Source: Acidianus brierleyi (GTDB lineage Archaea > Thermoproteota > Thermoprotei_A > Sulfolobales > Sulfolobaceae). From it: 64,000 nucleotides of DNA. Within the stretch, counting starts at the first letter, position 1; each line of letters opens with the position of its first letter. Below are positions 36,457 through 45,406 of the stretch, in pieces. The notes under the pieces are model-generated. The model was not told where the DNA came from. It saw only the letters and a program-made list of their open reading frames with translations, and did not search any database. The translations under genes and the position numbers were made by a program. The stretch covers positions 868,001 through 932,000 of the forward strand of contig NZ_CP029289.2 of the NCBI RefSeq assembly GCF_003201835.2, read 5' to 3'.

Positions 36457-37451
36457 CTATATGTAAGATATTTGATCCTTATCCTAAGTCTGATAGGAAA
36501 GATTTCTTTGACGATGAAGAAGTTATAGAGGAAGTAGAGAAGCTTATTGAAGGAAAAATTTGGCCTTTAATATTAGGTCCAAAAAGAACTGGTAAGACTT
36601 CAATATTAAAAATAGTTAGCAAGGAAATTAACGGAATTTACTTGGATGCTTCTGGAGTTAATACTTTAAAAGAATTAGGCAATTTATTAATCAATTCAAT
36701 ATCTCAACTAAAGTTAGAAATTGACCTTAAAATTATAAGGTTACAAATTGAAAAGAAACCAGTTAACGGTTTACAAAATCTTCTAAATAAACTAGATAAC
36801 ACAGTAATCTTAATAGATGAGGTTCAGAACATTATAACTCCTTGGTTTATAACTTTACTTTCAAATTCATATAATAATTCTCAAGTTAGATTCGCTTTCA
36901 CGGGCTCAATGATAGGCTTATCTAAGACTCTTACAGGAGAAGGTAAAGGAAAGCTTGGTAGTTCTTTCAAAGGCAGGCCAATAATTGAGATTGAAGTTAA
37001 TCCTTTTACTGAGGAAAAAGGCAAGGAGTTTTTACAATACGGTTCAGAGTTATGCGGATTTCAAATTAAGTCTTCTGAAATAGAAGATGCTGTAAGAACT
37101 TATAGGGGAATTCAAGGTTGGTTAACATATTACGGAAATTTCAGAAGTTTAGGATATTCTCACGAAAAGGCTAAGGAATTTGTTCTTAACATAGCTAAAA
37201 ACATAATAAGAGATGAATTGAAACAATTAAGTGTAACTCAAAGATATATAATCAATGCATTAAGTCTGATAGACGAAATTGAGTGGAAGGATTTAAAGAG
37301 ATTAACTGAGAGTCTAAACAAAATAGAATTGAAAGATAGTATTTTTAATAACGCATTAAAACATCTGGTTGACTCTAGACTTGTAAAGAAAAATAATAAT
37401 AAATATGGTTTAATAGATCCAATCTATAAAATATTGAATAAAAAATCCTAA
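36453..37451 (+). CDS. Archaeal AAA ATPase with C-terminal winged helix
   Basis: 332 aa of the same crenarchaeal ATPase family as 26350: FDPYPKSDRKDFFDDEEVIEE box, Walker A ILGPKRTGKTS (about 36-46), Walker B VILIDEVQNI (about 114-123), sensor FAFTGSMIG, GIQGWLTYYG segment, and a C-terminal winged helix (WKDLKRLTESLN...SIFNNALKHLVDSRLV). Function unknown; such proteins are thought to be STAND-like signalling ATPases. Family members in this window differ strongly in sequence but share the start-proximal palindrome design. Confidence 0.85.
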   Translation: MPICKIFDPYPKSDRKDFFDDEEVIEEVEKLIEGKIWPLILGPKRTGKTSILKIVSKEINGIYLDASGVNTLKELGNLLINSISQLKLEIDLKIIRLQIEKKPVNGLQNLLNKLDNTVILIDEVQNIITPWFITLLSNSYNNSQVRFAFTGSMIGLSKTLTGEGKGKLGSSFKGRPIIEIEVNPFTEEKGKEFLQYGSELCGFQIKSSEIEDAVRTYRGIQGWLTYYGNFRSLGYSHEKAKEFVLNIAKNIIRDELKQLSVTQRYIINALSLIDEIEWKDLKRLTESLNKIELKDSIFNNALKHLVDSRLVKKNNNKYGLIDPIYKILNKKS

Positions 37452-37625
37452 TTTTATATATCCGCGACGTTCAGCAATAGGGGAATATAAGTCTAACTCC
37501 TAGAACAGTATTATTCTCTTCTTAGGTATGCCTATTGGGCCTTTTTTGGTCCATCTATTTACCCTCTGTTTGGATTGAAACTAACATTATAAATACTCAT
37601 TACAGTAAAAACGAACTAATAATTT

Positions 37626-37728
37626 TTAAAGTGAAATACATATTTTGTTCATTCTATAGAAGCATATATTTAGTTTCTTCAATATTTCTCTCCCTAATAG
37701 GTTCATTTCTACGTAAGGAGAGGATTCA
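37626..37728 (-). pseudogene. Clan AA aspartic protease, C-terminal part, split by IS605 element
   Basis: ESSPYVEMNLLGREILKKLN ending at a stop at 37626. LLGREILKKL matches the conserved (I/L)LGRD-x-L motif after the flap of retropepsin-like proteases. The N-terminal part with the DTG active site is at 40223-40366; the frame joins after removing 37729-40222. Confidence 0.75.
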
Positions 37729-37850
37729 GTGAACTACCCTAACGGACGGAGCTTCCTGCTTCAAAGCCGAGGCTTGCCAAAGGTAGAGGTCTCAGCTCCA
37801 CAGGCACTAAGGATCGTTCCGACCCCGATCTTCTTAGGATGTTGAGGGAA
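37729..37850 (-). ncRNA. IS605 right end / TnpB guide-RNA candidate
   Basis: The 3' end of tnpB and following bases, ending GTCCGTTAGGGTAGTTCAC, form a GC-rich structured region with the element right end at 37729. In TnpB systems the guide (omega/re) RNA spans this 3' region and ends at the element boundary. No direct evidence beyond position and the AGTTCAC end shared by four elements here. Confidence 0.35.
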
Positions 37851-38935
37851 GCATTATAATCACGATCAGCGACCCAACCGCACTTGGGACAGACAAACAC
37901 ACGATCAGCCAACGTCAAATCTTTCTTAACATGCCCGCACCTAGCACAAGTCATTGAAGTAAAAGCAGGATCCACTAGAGTGAGTTTCTTACCATACTTC
38001 CCAAGTTGATACTCCATGATACTCCTAAGCTCATGAATAGCAACATCGTGTAACCTCATCCTCAGCCTTCTGAGAGACTTACCAACAAGTTGCTTAACAT
38101 GAATATCCTCCATTACGAGAACATCATAATGCTCAGCAAAATACTTACCAAGTTTCATGTACATGTCCTTCCTAAGGTTCTTCAAGTGTTCGTGAGCCCT
38201 CGCTAGACGAATCTTTGCCTTAAACCAGTTGTGTGACAAGAACTTCTTCCTTGAAAGAGCTTTATGAAGCCTCTTCATCTTATTGAGTGCCTTCTCATAA
38301 GGCCTCTGGTTGGGGACATATTCCCCGTCAGAGGTAGTGAGAAGTTTCTCTACACCAACATCCACAGCAACAACTTTGTTTGTCTTGGGGAGTTGAGGAT
38401 ACTCTTGATCCACAACGAAAGTAATGTAAACTCTCCCTGATGGTGTTAACTTGATTACTACCCTCTTTACTTTTTCCAGCGGGAAGTCCCTATGGACAAC
38501 GACGTTGAAGATCCCTAGGTTTGACAGCTGAAGCGTTATTACCTTCTTCTTGCTCTTCGTCCTTATTCCTCTTACCCTCAGTATTTTCCAACCTGATTGA
38601 GGGTAGACGAGGGAGTACCACTTGTGTGCTTTCTTTTCCTTTGGGAAACGTGCTAACCCATAGAAGAACCTCTGTCTAGCGTCGTAGAAGCGGTCTGCAA
38701 TTTGTTGGACAGTTTGTGAGTAAAGTTGTTTGTATTGCCCATCCTGTTTTCTCAGATCGAGAGCTAGTTGCCTCAACTCCGTCTTAGTGAGTCCTTTTCC
38801 ATCTCTTTCATGAAAATAGATGTCTGCCCAACGTAGGGTGTTGTATACTTCTGACGCTAACCTCAACTGGGCTTTTAACGCCCTCAATGTTTGTTCGTTG
38901 GTGTACGCTCTGAAGCGTAACCCTACGTCGGGCAT
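37739..38935 (-). CDS. tnpB: RNA-guided nuclease TnpB (IS200/IS605 family)
   Basis: 398 aa. A helical N-terminus, then the RuvC domain: VVAVDVGVEKLLTTSDG (first catalytic Asp), VLVMEDIHVKQL (Glu), a zinc finger CARCGHVKKD...CPKCG, and DRDYNASLNILRR (last Asp). All catalytic and zinc-binding residues are intact, so it should be an active guide-RNA nuclease that cuts empty donor sites and helps retain the element. ATG at 38935; upstream TATA-like TTATTTAAGC. Confidence 0.92.
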   Translation of the reverse strand: MPDVGLRFRAYTNEQTLRALKAQLRLASEVYNTLRWADIYFHERDGKGLTKTELRQLALDLRKQDGQYKQLYSQTVQQIADRFYDARQRFFYGLARFPKEKKAHKWYSLVYPQSGWKILRVRGIRTKSKKKVITLQLSNLGIFNVVVHRDFPLEKVKRVVIKLTPSGRVYITFVVDQEYPQLPKTNKVVAVDVGVEKLLTTSDGEYVPNQRPYEKALNKMKRLHKALSRKKFLSHNWFKAKIRLARAHEHLKNLRKDMYMKLGKYFAEHYDVLVMEDIHVKQLVGKSLRRLRMRLHDVAIHELRSIMEYQLGKYGKKLTLVDPAFTSMTCARCGHVKKDLTLADRVFVCPKCGWVADRDYNASLNILRRSGSERSLVPVELRPLPLASLGFEAGSSVR

Positions 38936-39030
38936 TAATAGGGTATTTGAAAAGAATTATTTAAGCTTTACAAAAGGGTGCTATCCATCCCCACCCTTAC
39001 GGGGTCTTTCGCCCCTTTGAACCTATATAG

Positions 39031-39152
39031 ATTAATTAGTTGGGGAGAGTAATACTCTCCAACTGGGAAACATGGTCGACCCTTTGACTGAAGCAAAGTC
39101 TTCGAACGGGGGCGTGACAAACCCCTACCATCGGACTGAACATTGTGATAAT
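39031..39152 (+). ncRNA. IS110 copy C bridge-RNA candidate region
   Basis: Identical to 30615-30736 at nearly all positions, including the stem-loops. See that entry. Confidence 0.4.
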
Positions 39153-40114
39153 ATGCACGGATATAGGTGTGATAAAGAGGTAGGGATCCTAGGAATAGAC
39201 ATATCAAAAGATCATCTAGTATCGAGTGAGGGGAGGGTCTACGAGAACAACAAGAAGGGTTATGAAGAAATACTAAAAGTGAAACTAAACACAATAGTGG
39301 TCGAACCGACAGGAGCATACTCAATAAAACCATGTCAATACTTCAAGGAAAAAGGGATCAAGATACTACAAGTAAGCCCAAATATACTATGGAAGGAGAA
39401 GGACTTGAGAGGAAAGAAAACAGATTTTTACGACGCACAAAAACTAATAAACATGGCAAACAAGGCAAAGGAGTACAACTACAACCCATTGAAAGAACTA
39501 GTAACACTATACGTCTTCCTAAAAGTTGAAAGTAAAGTACAAGAACAGGGTAAAAAGAGCACTATTCCTAAGTGACGAGGAAAAAATAAGCAAGGAAATT
39601 GAAGAATTCTCTAAAGGAAACTTCAAAATACAATTATACAACTTGGAACAAAGATCGTACTTGAAGAAATCGAAGTATTATCTAAAGCACTACTGGAAAC
39701 AAGCGAGAAAATAAAAGAAGTAGAGAAAATGATACAATCACAGTCTGAAAATCACGTTCTATTAACTATACCGGGAATAGGAAAACTTTCTTCGGGAATA
39801 ATAATAGGCATTGTTGGAGACATTAAACGCTTTCCTAACCCTGAGTCCTTCGTAGCCTACTGTGGTTTAGACCCAATAGTTGAGAGGAGCGGTAAAGCTA
39901 CTGTAAGGGAATATCGAAGAAGGGTAATAAGTACTTGCGCAGCTTGTTCTACTTCCTCGCTGAGATGAATTACTCTCGTAATCCTACATTACTAGAATTT
40001 TACGAGAACCATAAGGAAAAGTTGAAGGGAAAGAAGTTGTCTGCTTTAGCCAGGAAATTGGCTAGAATAATTTGGAGTGTTTGGTATAATAATAAGCCTT
40101 ATGAGCCTAAGTGA
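39153..40114 (+). pseudogene. IS110 transposase, copy C, frameshifted
   Basis: Intact through KELVTLYVFLK, then small deletions near 39525, 39569, 39600, 39645, 39905 and 40040 relative to copy B break the frame. The GIDISKD and IPGIGKLSSG motifs remain in separate frames. Inactive. Confidence 0.85.
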
Positions 40115-40222
40115 CCCTCCCCAAATCGCCACGTGGATTGAAAGGTACACGTGGCAATCTTAGTTGACATTATGCTTGAAGTTCAACCGAAATATTTATT
40201 ACTGAACGCCCTTGTTAAGATA

Positions 40223-40366
40223 AATTTCATAGTTGAGGAGTAACCAACCAGAAAATCCAGTGTCAACTAGTACATCTACTTCAGCAGAATTTTCCTTCTT
40301 AAGATCAGATAATTTTACGTGCAATATAGGCTTTTCGTTTATATCAAAACACTCCAGGGAGTTCAC
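40223..40366 (-). pseudogene. Clan AA aspartic protease, N-terminal part, split by IS605 element
   Basis: GTG at 40366, overlapping the end of the gene at 40344. VNSLECFDINEKPILHVKLS followed by EVDVLVDTGFSGWLLLN: the DTG-FSG motif is the catalytic strand of retropepsin-like (clan AA) proteases. Cut by the IS605 left tip after NYE; the C-terminal part is at 37626-37728. Confidence 0.75.
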
Positions 40367-40634
40367 CCTCTCCAATTAGCCACTTTTTGCTTAAAGCGTA
40401 ACACTTATTGTATTTCCTAGCTTCTTTTATCATTTCATCTTCGTTTTTAAAACCGCCTATGAAATTACTATCACAGAATAACGCATACTTCCCCTCATTT
40501 ACAGCGTCCCAAAAGTCCTTGCTCTTTATTACCATAATTCTGTCTAAATCTTTATTTATCAACCAAAGTTTTATTGCCTCATTTATTGCCTCACTTACGG
40601 AAATGCCTTCAATTGACGCTTTAGCCTTTAACAT
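40344..40634 (-). CDS. Ribbon-helix-helix-type protein preceding the protease gene
   Basis: 96 aa from the first ATG. KAKASIEGISVSEAINEAIK is a ribbon-helix-helix second half; codons upstream, in frame to about 40685, read IKVLIKDVDEKLYRMLKAK, the missing strand and first helix, but lack a standard start codon before a TAG. Either the start codon was lost by mutation or the gene is leaderless at a rare codon. Overlap with the DTG protease gene suggests an operon of DNA-binding protein plus protease. Confidence 0.5.
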   Translation of the reverse strand: MLKAKASIEGISVSEAINEAIKLWLINKDLDRIMVIKSKDFWDAVNEGKYALFCDSNFIGGFKNEDEMIKEARKYNKCYALSKKWLIGEGELPGVF

Positions 40635-40799
40635 TCTGTAAAGCTTTTCATCAACATCTTTGATAAGTACTTTTATAGAGTTTAACTAGTTAAAATATTT
40701 AATGTCAATGTATATACTTATGAGTATAAACTCCAAGGTTAAGTAAATTGCCTTAACATTTTATATGTCTCGTTTTCCTTAAACTCTATAAATGATTTG

Positions 40800-41178
40800 C
40801 AACATTACTACTGAAGTCACAAGGATCAATTCTTTCTGTAAAGTCCTTATCTGCTGATATTATTTTAGCATTGAAATTATGTAATGTAACGAGTCATATA
40901 GTGAAAGTGATAAATCTCTTACAGCTTCCACTATATCTTCTTGCTTACTATTTATAATACGCATGGGCAACGATAATATAGCAAGATCTCATCTTCAATA
41001 TCTTTAATTCCTAATTTCTTCAGCGCATTAGCTACTTCCAGTAAAATTACATTATCTATAATTGCTGAGATTTTTCTATCATAAATTCCCTTTATTATGT
41101 CTCTTGACAACACTCACCATTTTTTTATCATTTATTTTAGCATAAACAAAAACGTTGCTATCTATAAAATAAGTCATT
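40800..41178 (-). pseudogene. vapC: VapC-type PIN-domain toxin, frameshifted
   Basis: Begins with ATG 41178 overlapping the antitoxin stop: MTYFIDSNVFVYAKINDKK with the first PIN Asp. Later pieces in other frames (LLEVANALKKLGIKDIEDE and SLYDSLHYIISM with the third-motif Asp) show several frameshifts. The intact antitoxin gene upstream is thus orphaned. Confidence 0.75.
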
Positions 41179-41401
41179 CTTCACCTAACTCGTCTATTTT
41201 CTCTGAAGGAATTTCTTCCTCCATTTCTTCATTACTGATGAGGACTTTTAAGGGATTTTTAACTTTTTTAACCTTTCTTTTCAATAGGATCTCATTATCA
41301 TTTAGTGCAATAACCTCGAATTCCTCATTGGGCTTTAAACTAATCTTCTCTCTGACCTCTTTCGATATAATTATCTGGAATTTCTCAGTGACCTTAACCA
41401 T
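41174..41401 (-). CDS. vapB: AbrB-type antitoxin (VapB)
   Basis: 75 aa. MVKVTEKFQIIISKEVREKI ... LKPNEEFEVIALNDNEILLKR is a swapped-hairpin AbrB DNA-binding domain; the acidic C-terminal tail would bind the toxin. It overlaps the decayed vapC by 5 nt. A TATA-like element AAAATATTTCGTATAC with the dyad GTATACGTATAC is just upstream (41409-41422). Confidence 0.8.
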   Translation of the reverse strand: MVKVTEKFQIIISKEVREKISLKPNEEFEVIALNDNEILLKRKVKKVKNPLKVLISNEEMEEEIPSEKIDELGEE

Positions 41402-42139
41402 AATAAAGTATACGTATACGAAATATTTAGAACTTTTACTGCGTAGTTTAACGGTTAAAATTATTCTAATTATATTTATATACTAATTGACATTTAATCT
41501 AACTAATATTCTATAATTTTTAATTATTAACTCAATTAGTTAGAATTTCAGTATACTACAAGCGATCTGAATCAAAAAATGCATACCTGCTATTACATAA
41601 GCCAATAAGATTATCAACGTTCATTAGCTATCTCTTCCAATTTATCAAGATCAACATAATTAATAATTTCTTCAAAAGGTCTAGTTTGGATTCAGGTTTC
41701 CTTTGTGAATCCACTTTGTTTTTATAATCTGAGATAAAATATTATGACTTTAGTCGTCAAATATGTTTTGTTCATATAATAATTTAGTCGAATATTTTCT
41801 CACAATAGTCAATTATTCCAATTCGCGATAGAGCCGTGAGTTGCTCTCTAGTTTAATATAAGAATATTTCTTAGACTGTAGATCTAAAATCACTTTCTTG
41901 AAAATAAAAATAAACAACAATCTGAAAACTTCTCTCTTAACTACATTCAAGTGCAACGTTAGTATCTTCAAAAAGTTTCTAGATCTTTATTTAAGGATTT
42001 TATTGAATTATAGTATAAGAATTTTATGAAATACTAACGAAGAGGGCTCATATTAAACATAGCCAATAAGAAGATTAATAGACTAGAGATGAACTTAATG
42101 TGGGAAATATTTATATTTAGTGGGATATAACATAGTAAT
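41402..42139. other. Intergenic region with two relics
   Basis: No intact gene. 41615-41690 (minus) reads FEEIINYVDLDKLEEIANER-stop, the tail of an antitoxin-like gene. 41876-41960 resembles a decayed right end of the ISH3-like element (GTAGATCTAAAATCACTTTC, then AAAATAAAAATAAAC). The remainder is AT-rich. Confidence 0.45.
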
Positions 42140-42397
42140 ATGGGATATGTAGTAAAGGTTGATAATAAAGGTAGAATTAAGTTACCAAAAGGATTAGATG
42201 AGGCTAGCTCAGTTATAATTATTGATGCTGGAACGTTTTTCGTTGGGATTCCAGTTCCTAAAGATCCTTTAGCTAAAACCTCTGGAATCATAAAGACTGA
42301 CTTAAGTGTGAGAGAACTAAAGGAGTTGGCAGAAAAGGAAGCAGAAAAAGATGCGTTAGAAAGATATCAGAGGAGACAGCATGCTGATCGAAAGTGA
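42140..42397 (+). CDS. vapB: AbrB-type antitoxin VapB
   Basis: 85 aa. MGYVVKVDNKGRIKLPKGLD is the AbrB/VapB N-terminal DNA-binding hairpin; the C-terminal half is a charged helix (VRELKELAEKEAEKDALERY) for toxin binding. Overlaps vapC by 17 nt. TATA-like TATTTATATTTAG about 25 nt upstream. Confidence 0.85.
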   Translation: MGYVVKVDNKGRIKLPKGLDEASSVIIIDAGTFFVGIPVPKDPLAKTSGIIKTDLSVRELKELAEKEAEKDALERYQRRQHADRK

Positions 42398-42797
42398 CGT
42401 TCTAATAGCTCATCTTAAAACTGAAGATAGGTTAAAGGAAGAATCAGAAAAACTCCTTTTAAAGATTGCTAAAGGAGAACTAAGCGTAATAGTTAGTAGG
42501 GAAGCAATACACGAGATATATTACGTTTTACGCAATATGAACCTTTCAGTTCAAGAAATATTAGATAAGATAGGTGCATTAAAGAGCATACCGAATATTG
42601 AATGGATTCCTACCACTATCGATATTGATCTTTTAGCCTTAGCATTAATGAGCCAATATAATATAACATCGATCTTTGATGCCTATCATGCTGCAACTTG
42701 TTTAATCTACGATAAGGAGAAAGCAATTATATCAACAGATCACATTTATGATAAGATTCCAGGTATTAAGAGAATCGACCCTAAAGATATCGTATGA
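42381..42797 (+). CDS. vapC: PIN-domain toxin VapC
   Basis: 138 aa. Acidic PIN residues are visible: Asp in MLIESDVLIAHL, Glu in EAIHEIYYVLR, Asp in SIFDAYHAATCL and Asp in IISTDHIYD. PIN toxins cut RNA, often tRNA or rRNA. Intact, paired with the upstream antitoxin. Confidence 0.88.
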   Translation: MLIESDVLIAHLKTEDRLKEESEKLLLKIAKGELSVIVSREAIHEIYYVLRNMNLSVQEILDKIGALKSIPNIEWIPTTIDIDLLALALMSQYNITSIFDAYHAATCLIYDKEKAIISTDHIYDKIPGIKRIDPKDIV

Positions 42798-42929
42798 AAT
42801 GGAAATCTCGTCTTCAATAGTATGCTAAGATCTCACAGTTATTAAGGGAATACTAAGATGCTGATTAGGAAGCTTAAGGTTTTTTATCTTAACAAGGGGT
42901 TCAAAGAGGGCGGAAGACTCCATCCGTAA

Positions 42930-44141
42930 CGGTAGACCCAAAATCACCTCCTTAAAAATAAATCTATAGTGTAAATAAGTGTTTCAATTACATTAAATGT
43001 AAAATTCTCTGGATTGAATAAATCAGGAAATAAAAGAATTAATAATAATCTAAATTCCTCTCTCCCCACCTCCCCCTTGAATATGGCATATAAGGAGTAG
43101 AGCACAAGGGCCAGCACGAAGATCAACGTGCGGAAAACAAACTTAGTAGAACTAGTAAATGGAAGAAAAGCCTTAATGTTCCTATAAGAGGTCTCTATGG
43201 GACCTCTTACCTTATTGTACAAATCCAACACCTCTTGGGCAGATCTAGATTAGTAGCCCTAGCAAAATAAACAAGACTCTTCTTCTTTCTCCTCACTTTT
43301 TCCTTGCCATACACGAGAAGCCTGAACTTGACCTGCTCATCCCTCCTATGCCTCTTACTATTAGTTGTGTAATCCCCGTCAAACTCCTCAAACACCTTCA
43401 CGTCCCCAGCTGGGACAGCAATTATATACTTAAACTGTGAAATGAAATTGAGCACATCAACTGTGTAGAAACCAGCGTCAAGAGTTATCAACCTTATCTT
43501 GAATCCCATCGCAACAACTTGCTCCACGAGGATCTTCACTATCTCGTCCTTAGTCATACCGTTCACTTGCGGAATAAAGGCAAGTAAAAGTACTTTCCCC
43601 TTATACTTGGTTGTTGCAGTTGCGTAGTTCCACGAGTTTCCTTTTTCAGAGCTCCCGAGCCCTTTCACTGGTTTCCCATACCACGTCTTGGTTGTCCAGT
43701 CTATTGAAAGATCTATCTCATTCACTCCCTTTAATATCTCCAAGGATATTTTCCTAGCTCTTTCCAATAGCTTTTCAATCACTTCCATCCCTTGCTTCTC
43801 TACGTAATTCCTCACGGTCTGTGGGGATACGTCATACGCTCTGGACTTGTTCTCTACTGAATCGTTCCACAAACACGCGGAGATGAGAGTTTTTGCTACC
43901 TCATCTACCTTTTCCCCTTGGAAGTTCAACATGGAAAGTAATTTATATCCTATTTGTTGAATGTTATTTTGGTGAGGGAGACCGGGTATTATCATCTCAC
44001 TTACTCACGTGGTAATACTCCATCTCCCTCACCTTAAACCCTTTCTTCAATTCTTTACACTCTTATAAATTTCTTTATCTTTTATAAATTCGATATTATC
44101 CTACCAGAAATATTTTTTCTAATATGATTTTGGGTCTACCG
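42930..44141 (-). mobile_element. ISH3-like insertion sequence, copy 4
   Basis: 1212 bp, nearly identical to copy 3. Flanking tetranucleotides differ (GTAA on the left, GTTA on the right), so there is no target duplication, unlike copies 1-3. Confidence 0.9.
42944..43995 (-). pseudogene. ISH3-like transposase with 4-bp deletion, copy 4
   Basis: Same frameshift after NLDLPKR as in copies 2 and 3. Parts: 262 aa (43995 to 43207) and 95 aa (43231 to 42944), overlapping by 25 nt. Confidence 0.85.
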
Positions 44142-44161
44142 GTTAGGGCGGAGTAGTTCAC

Positions 44162-44488
44162 TTGAAAATCCGTGCAAACGCTAACCTTAAAAACTTTTAA
44201 AAAAATTATCTTAACAAGATTACGTATGAGTAAAAATCTAATCAATGAGTACTATGAAGCCTTAACGCAATTCACATAGATACAACATCACTAAACTAAG
44301 AAAAGACACAGCAACACATAGGAGAAATAAGTAAAGCATTAGAACAAACATGAACTACGAGACAGTACTAAAAAACCTATACTAGGCTTGTTAGAGACAT
44401 AGCATGTGGAACCTCCACACCTATATTTATAGGTAAGAAAATCTCATACTACAAAATATTTATTACCTTATAATTCAAGAATGTAATT
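44162..44488 (+). other. Relic-bearing intergenic region
   Basis: 44205-44217 repeats the IS605 left tip (TTATCTTAACAAG). 44226-44395 contains broken codons resembling the N-terminus of the transposase at 45407-46070 (MSKNLINEYYEALTQ; ISKALEQT; YETVLKNL). The last 60 bp should hold the promoter of the next gene (TTATAGGTAAG and AAATATTTATTACC). Confidence 0.4.
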
Positions 44489-44719
44489 ATGGGCGAATGG
44501 GTTACTACATCAACGAAGGTTAGGAGAGAAATTTTAGAAAAAGCAAAAGAGTATAACATTAATGTAAGTGAGGTTTTAAGAAAAGCTTTGGAAGAAGAGG
44601 TTAAAAAGAAGGAAGAAGAGCATGCAAGAAGATTATTAGACTTAGCATCCAAGGAGGTAGCAAAAATCAATACTGACGAAGTAGTTGAGGAGTTGAAGAA
44701 ATGGAGGAAAGAAAGATAA
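44489..44719 (+). CDS. vapB: VapB/CcdA-like antitoxin
   Basis: 76 aa. A ribbon-helix-helix start (WVTTSTKVRREILEKAKEYNINVSEVLRKALEEEV) and a helical, charged C-terminus typical of CcdA-like archaeal antitoxins. Overlaps the PIN toxin gene by 19 nt. Confidence 0.8.
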   Translation: MGEWVTTSTKVRREILEKAKEYNINVSEVLRKALEEEVKKKEEEHARRLLDLASKEVAKINTDEVVEELKKWRKER

Positions 44720-45090
44720 AATACCTTTTTGACTCTAGCGCAATCTTCGATCTGACAAAATTGGGAGGAAAAGCGCTAGATTTCCTAAAGAATAATTATA
44801 CAATAACATTAGCGTATTATGAACTAGGAAACATACTATGGAAATACAAAGACAAATTAGGTATAGAAGCTGTTTTTAATGCGCTTTCCGCTGCATTATC
44901 TTTCGTCAATATAATTGAAGTTAAACTCGATAAAGAAATAGTAGAAGAGGCTATAAAAAATAATCTAACTTACTATGATTCAGCTTACCTAGTCACAGCT
45001 AAAAGAATAGGAGCTAAATTGGTAAGCTTAGATAAGGATTTAATAAATAACGGTGCTATAACTATGAAGGATTTATTAAAAATGAACTGA
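44701..45090 (+). CDS. vapC: PIN-domain toxin VapC
   Basis: 129 aa with YLFDSSAIFDL (Asp), LAYYELGNILW (Glu), LTYYDSAYLVTAK (Asp) and LVSLDKDL (Asp). Intact PIN ribonuclease; operon with the upstream antitoxin. 45091-45234 has no gene. Confidence 0.88.
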   Translation: MEERKIKYLFDSSAIFDLTKLGGKALDFLKNNYTITLAYYELGNILWKYKDKLGIEAVFNALSAALSFVNIIEVKLDKEIVEEAIKNNLTYYDSAYLVTAKRIGAKLVSLDKDLINNGAITMKDLLKMN

Positions 45091-45234
45091 AATTAAACGA
45101 AATACTACCTCTTTAGTTTAGGATTTCGAGCTAATACTTAATGAAAAGAGTATTCATAAATTTGCAACACTTGTATATTTTTGAGCTATCTAAGTTAGTT
45201 TTGTCTCAAAAATTAGGTACGATTAGACTTTATC

Positions 45235-45275
45235 GGTAGACTTCAAAATTACTCCTTTTAAAATAAGTCTAATAT
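45235..45275 (-). other. Decayed ISH3-like terminal repeat
   Basis: CGGTAGACTTCAAAATTACT, then CCTTTTAAAATAAGTC, matches the right end of ISH3 elements (CGGTAGACCCAAAATCACCT...) with changes. No other part of the element is nearby. Confidence 0.4.
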
Positions 45276-45406
45276 ATTAAAAAATGATTAAGATCTATTA
45301 AACAAATATTCATAGAAACAACTAATATTATCGAATAAAAATATAATAATTAAGAATAAACGAAAGTTCTCCCTAGATATTCTACTAGGTACTCCCCTTG
45401 GGGGAA

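Larger units (their letters stand above)
39024..40209 (+). mobile_element. IS110-family element, copy C
   Basis: About 1186 bp, same ends and the same flanks as copy B (CTTTGAACC on the left, CCTTGTTAAGAT on the right), inserted in the IS605 left end in the same relative orientation. Confidence 0.85.
37729..40222 (-). mobile_element. IS200/IS605 element with intact tnpB and nested IS110 copy C
   Basis: Right end AGTTCAC at 37729, left tip TTTATCTTAACAAGG at 40209-40222. It contains tnpB, the left-end hairpin (38985-39023) and IS110 copy C. No tnpA (Y1 transposase) is present, so movement needs one in trans. Boundaries are confirmed by the two halves of the protease gene on each side. Confidence 0.85.
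42884..44161 (+). mobile_element. IS605 left and right ends flanking ISH3 copy 4
   Basis: 42884-42929 is an IS605 left end (TTATCTTAACAAGGGGTTCA and hairpin), without IS110, giving the empty IS110 site. 44142-44161 (GTTAGGGCGGAGTAGTTCAC) is an IS605 right-end hairpin tip. Between them is only ISH3 copy 4; tnpB is gone. Confidence 0.65.

Noticed and set aside
37535..37732. 65-codon plus-strand frame after the ATPase gene
   Set aside because: It overlaps, on the other strand, the clearly recognisable C-terminal part of the aspartic protease.
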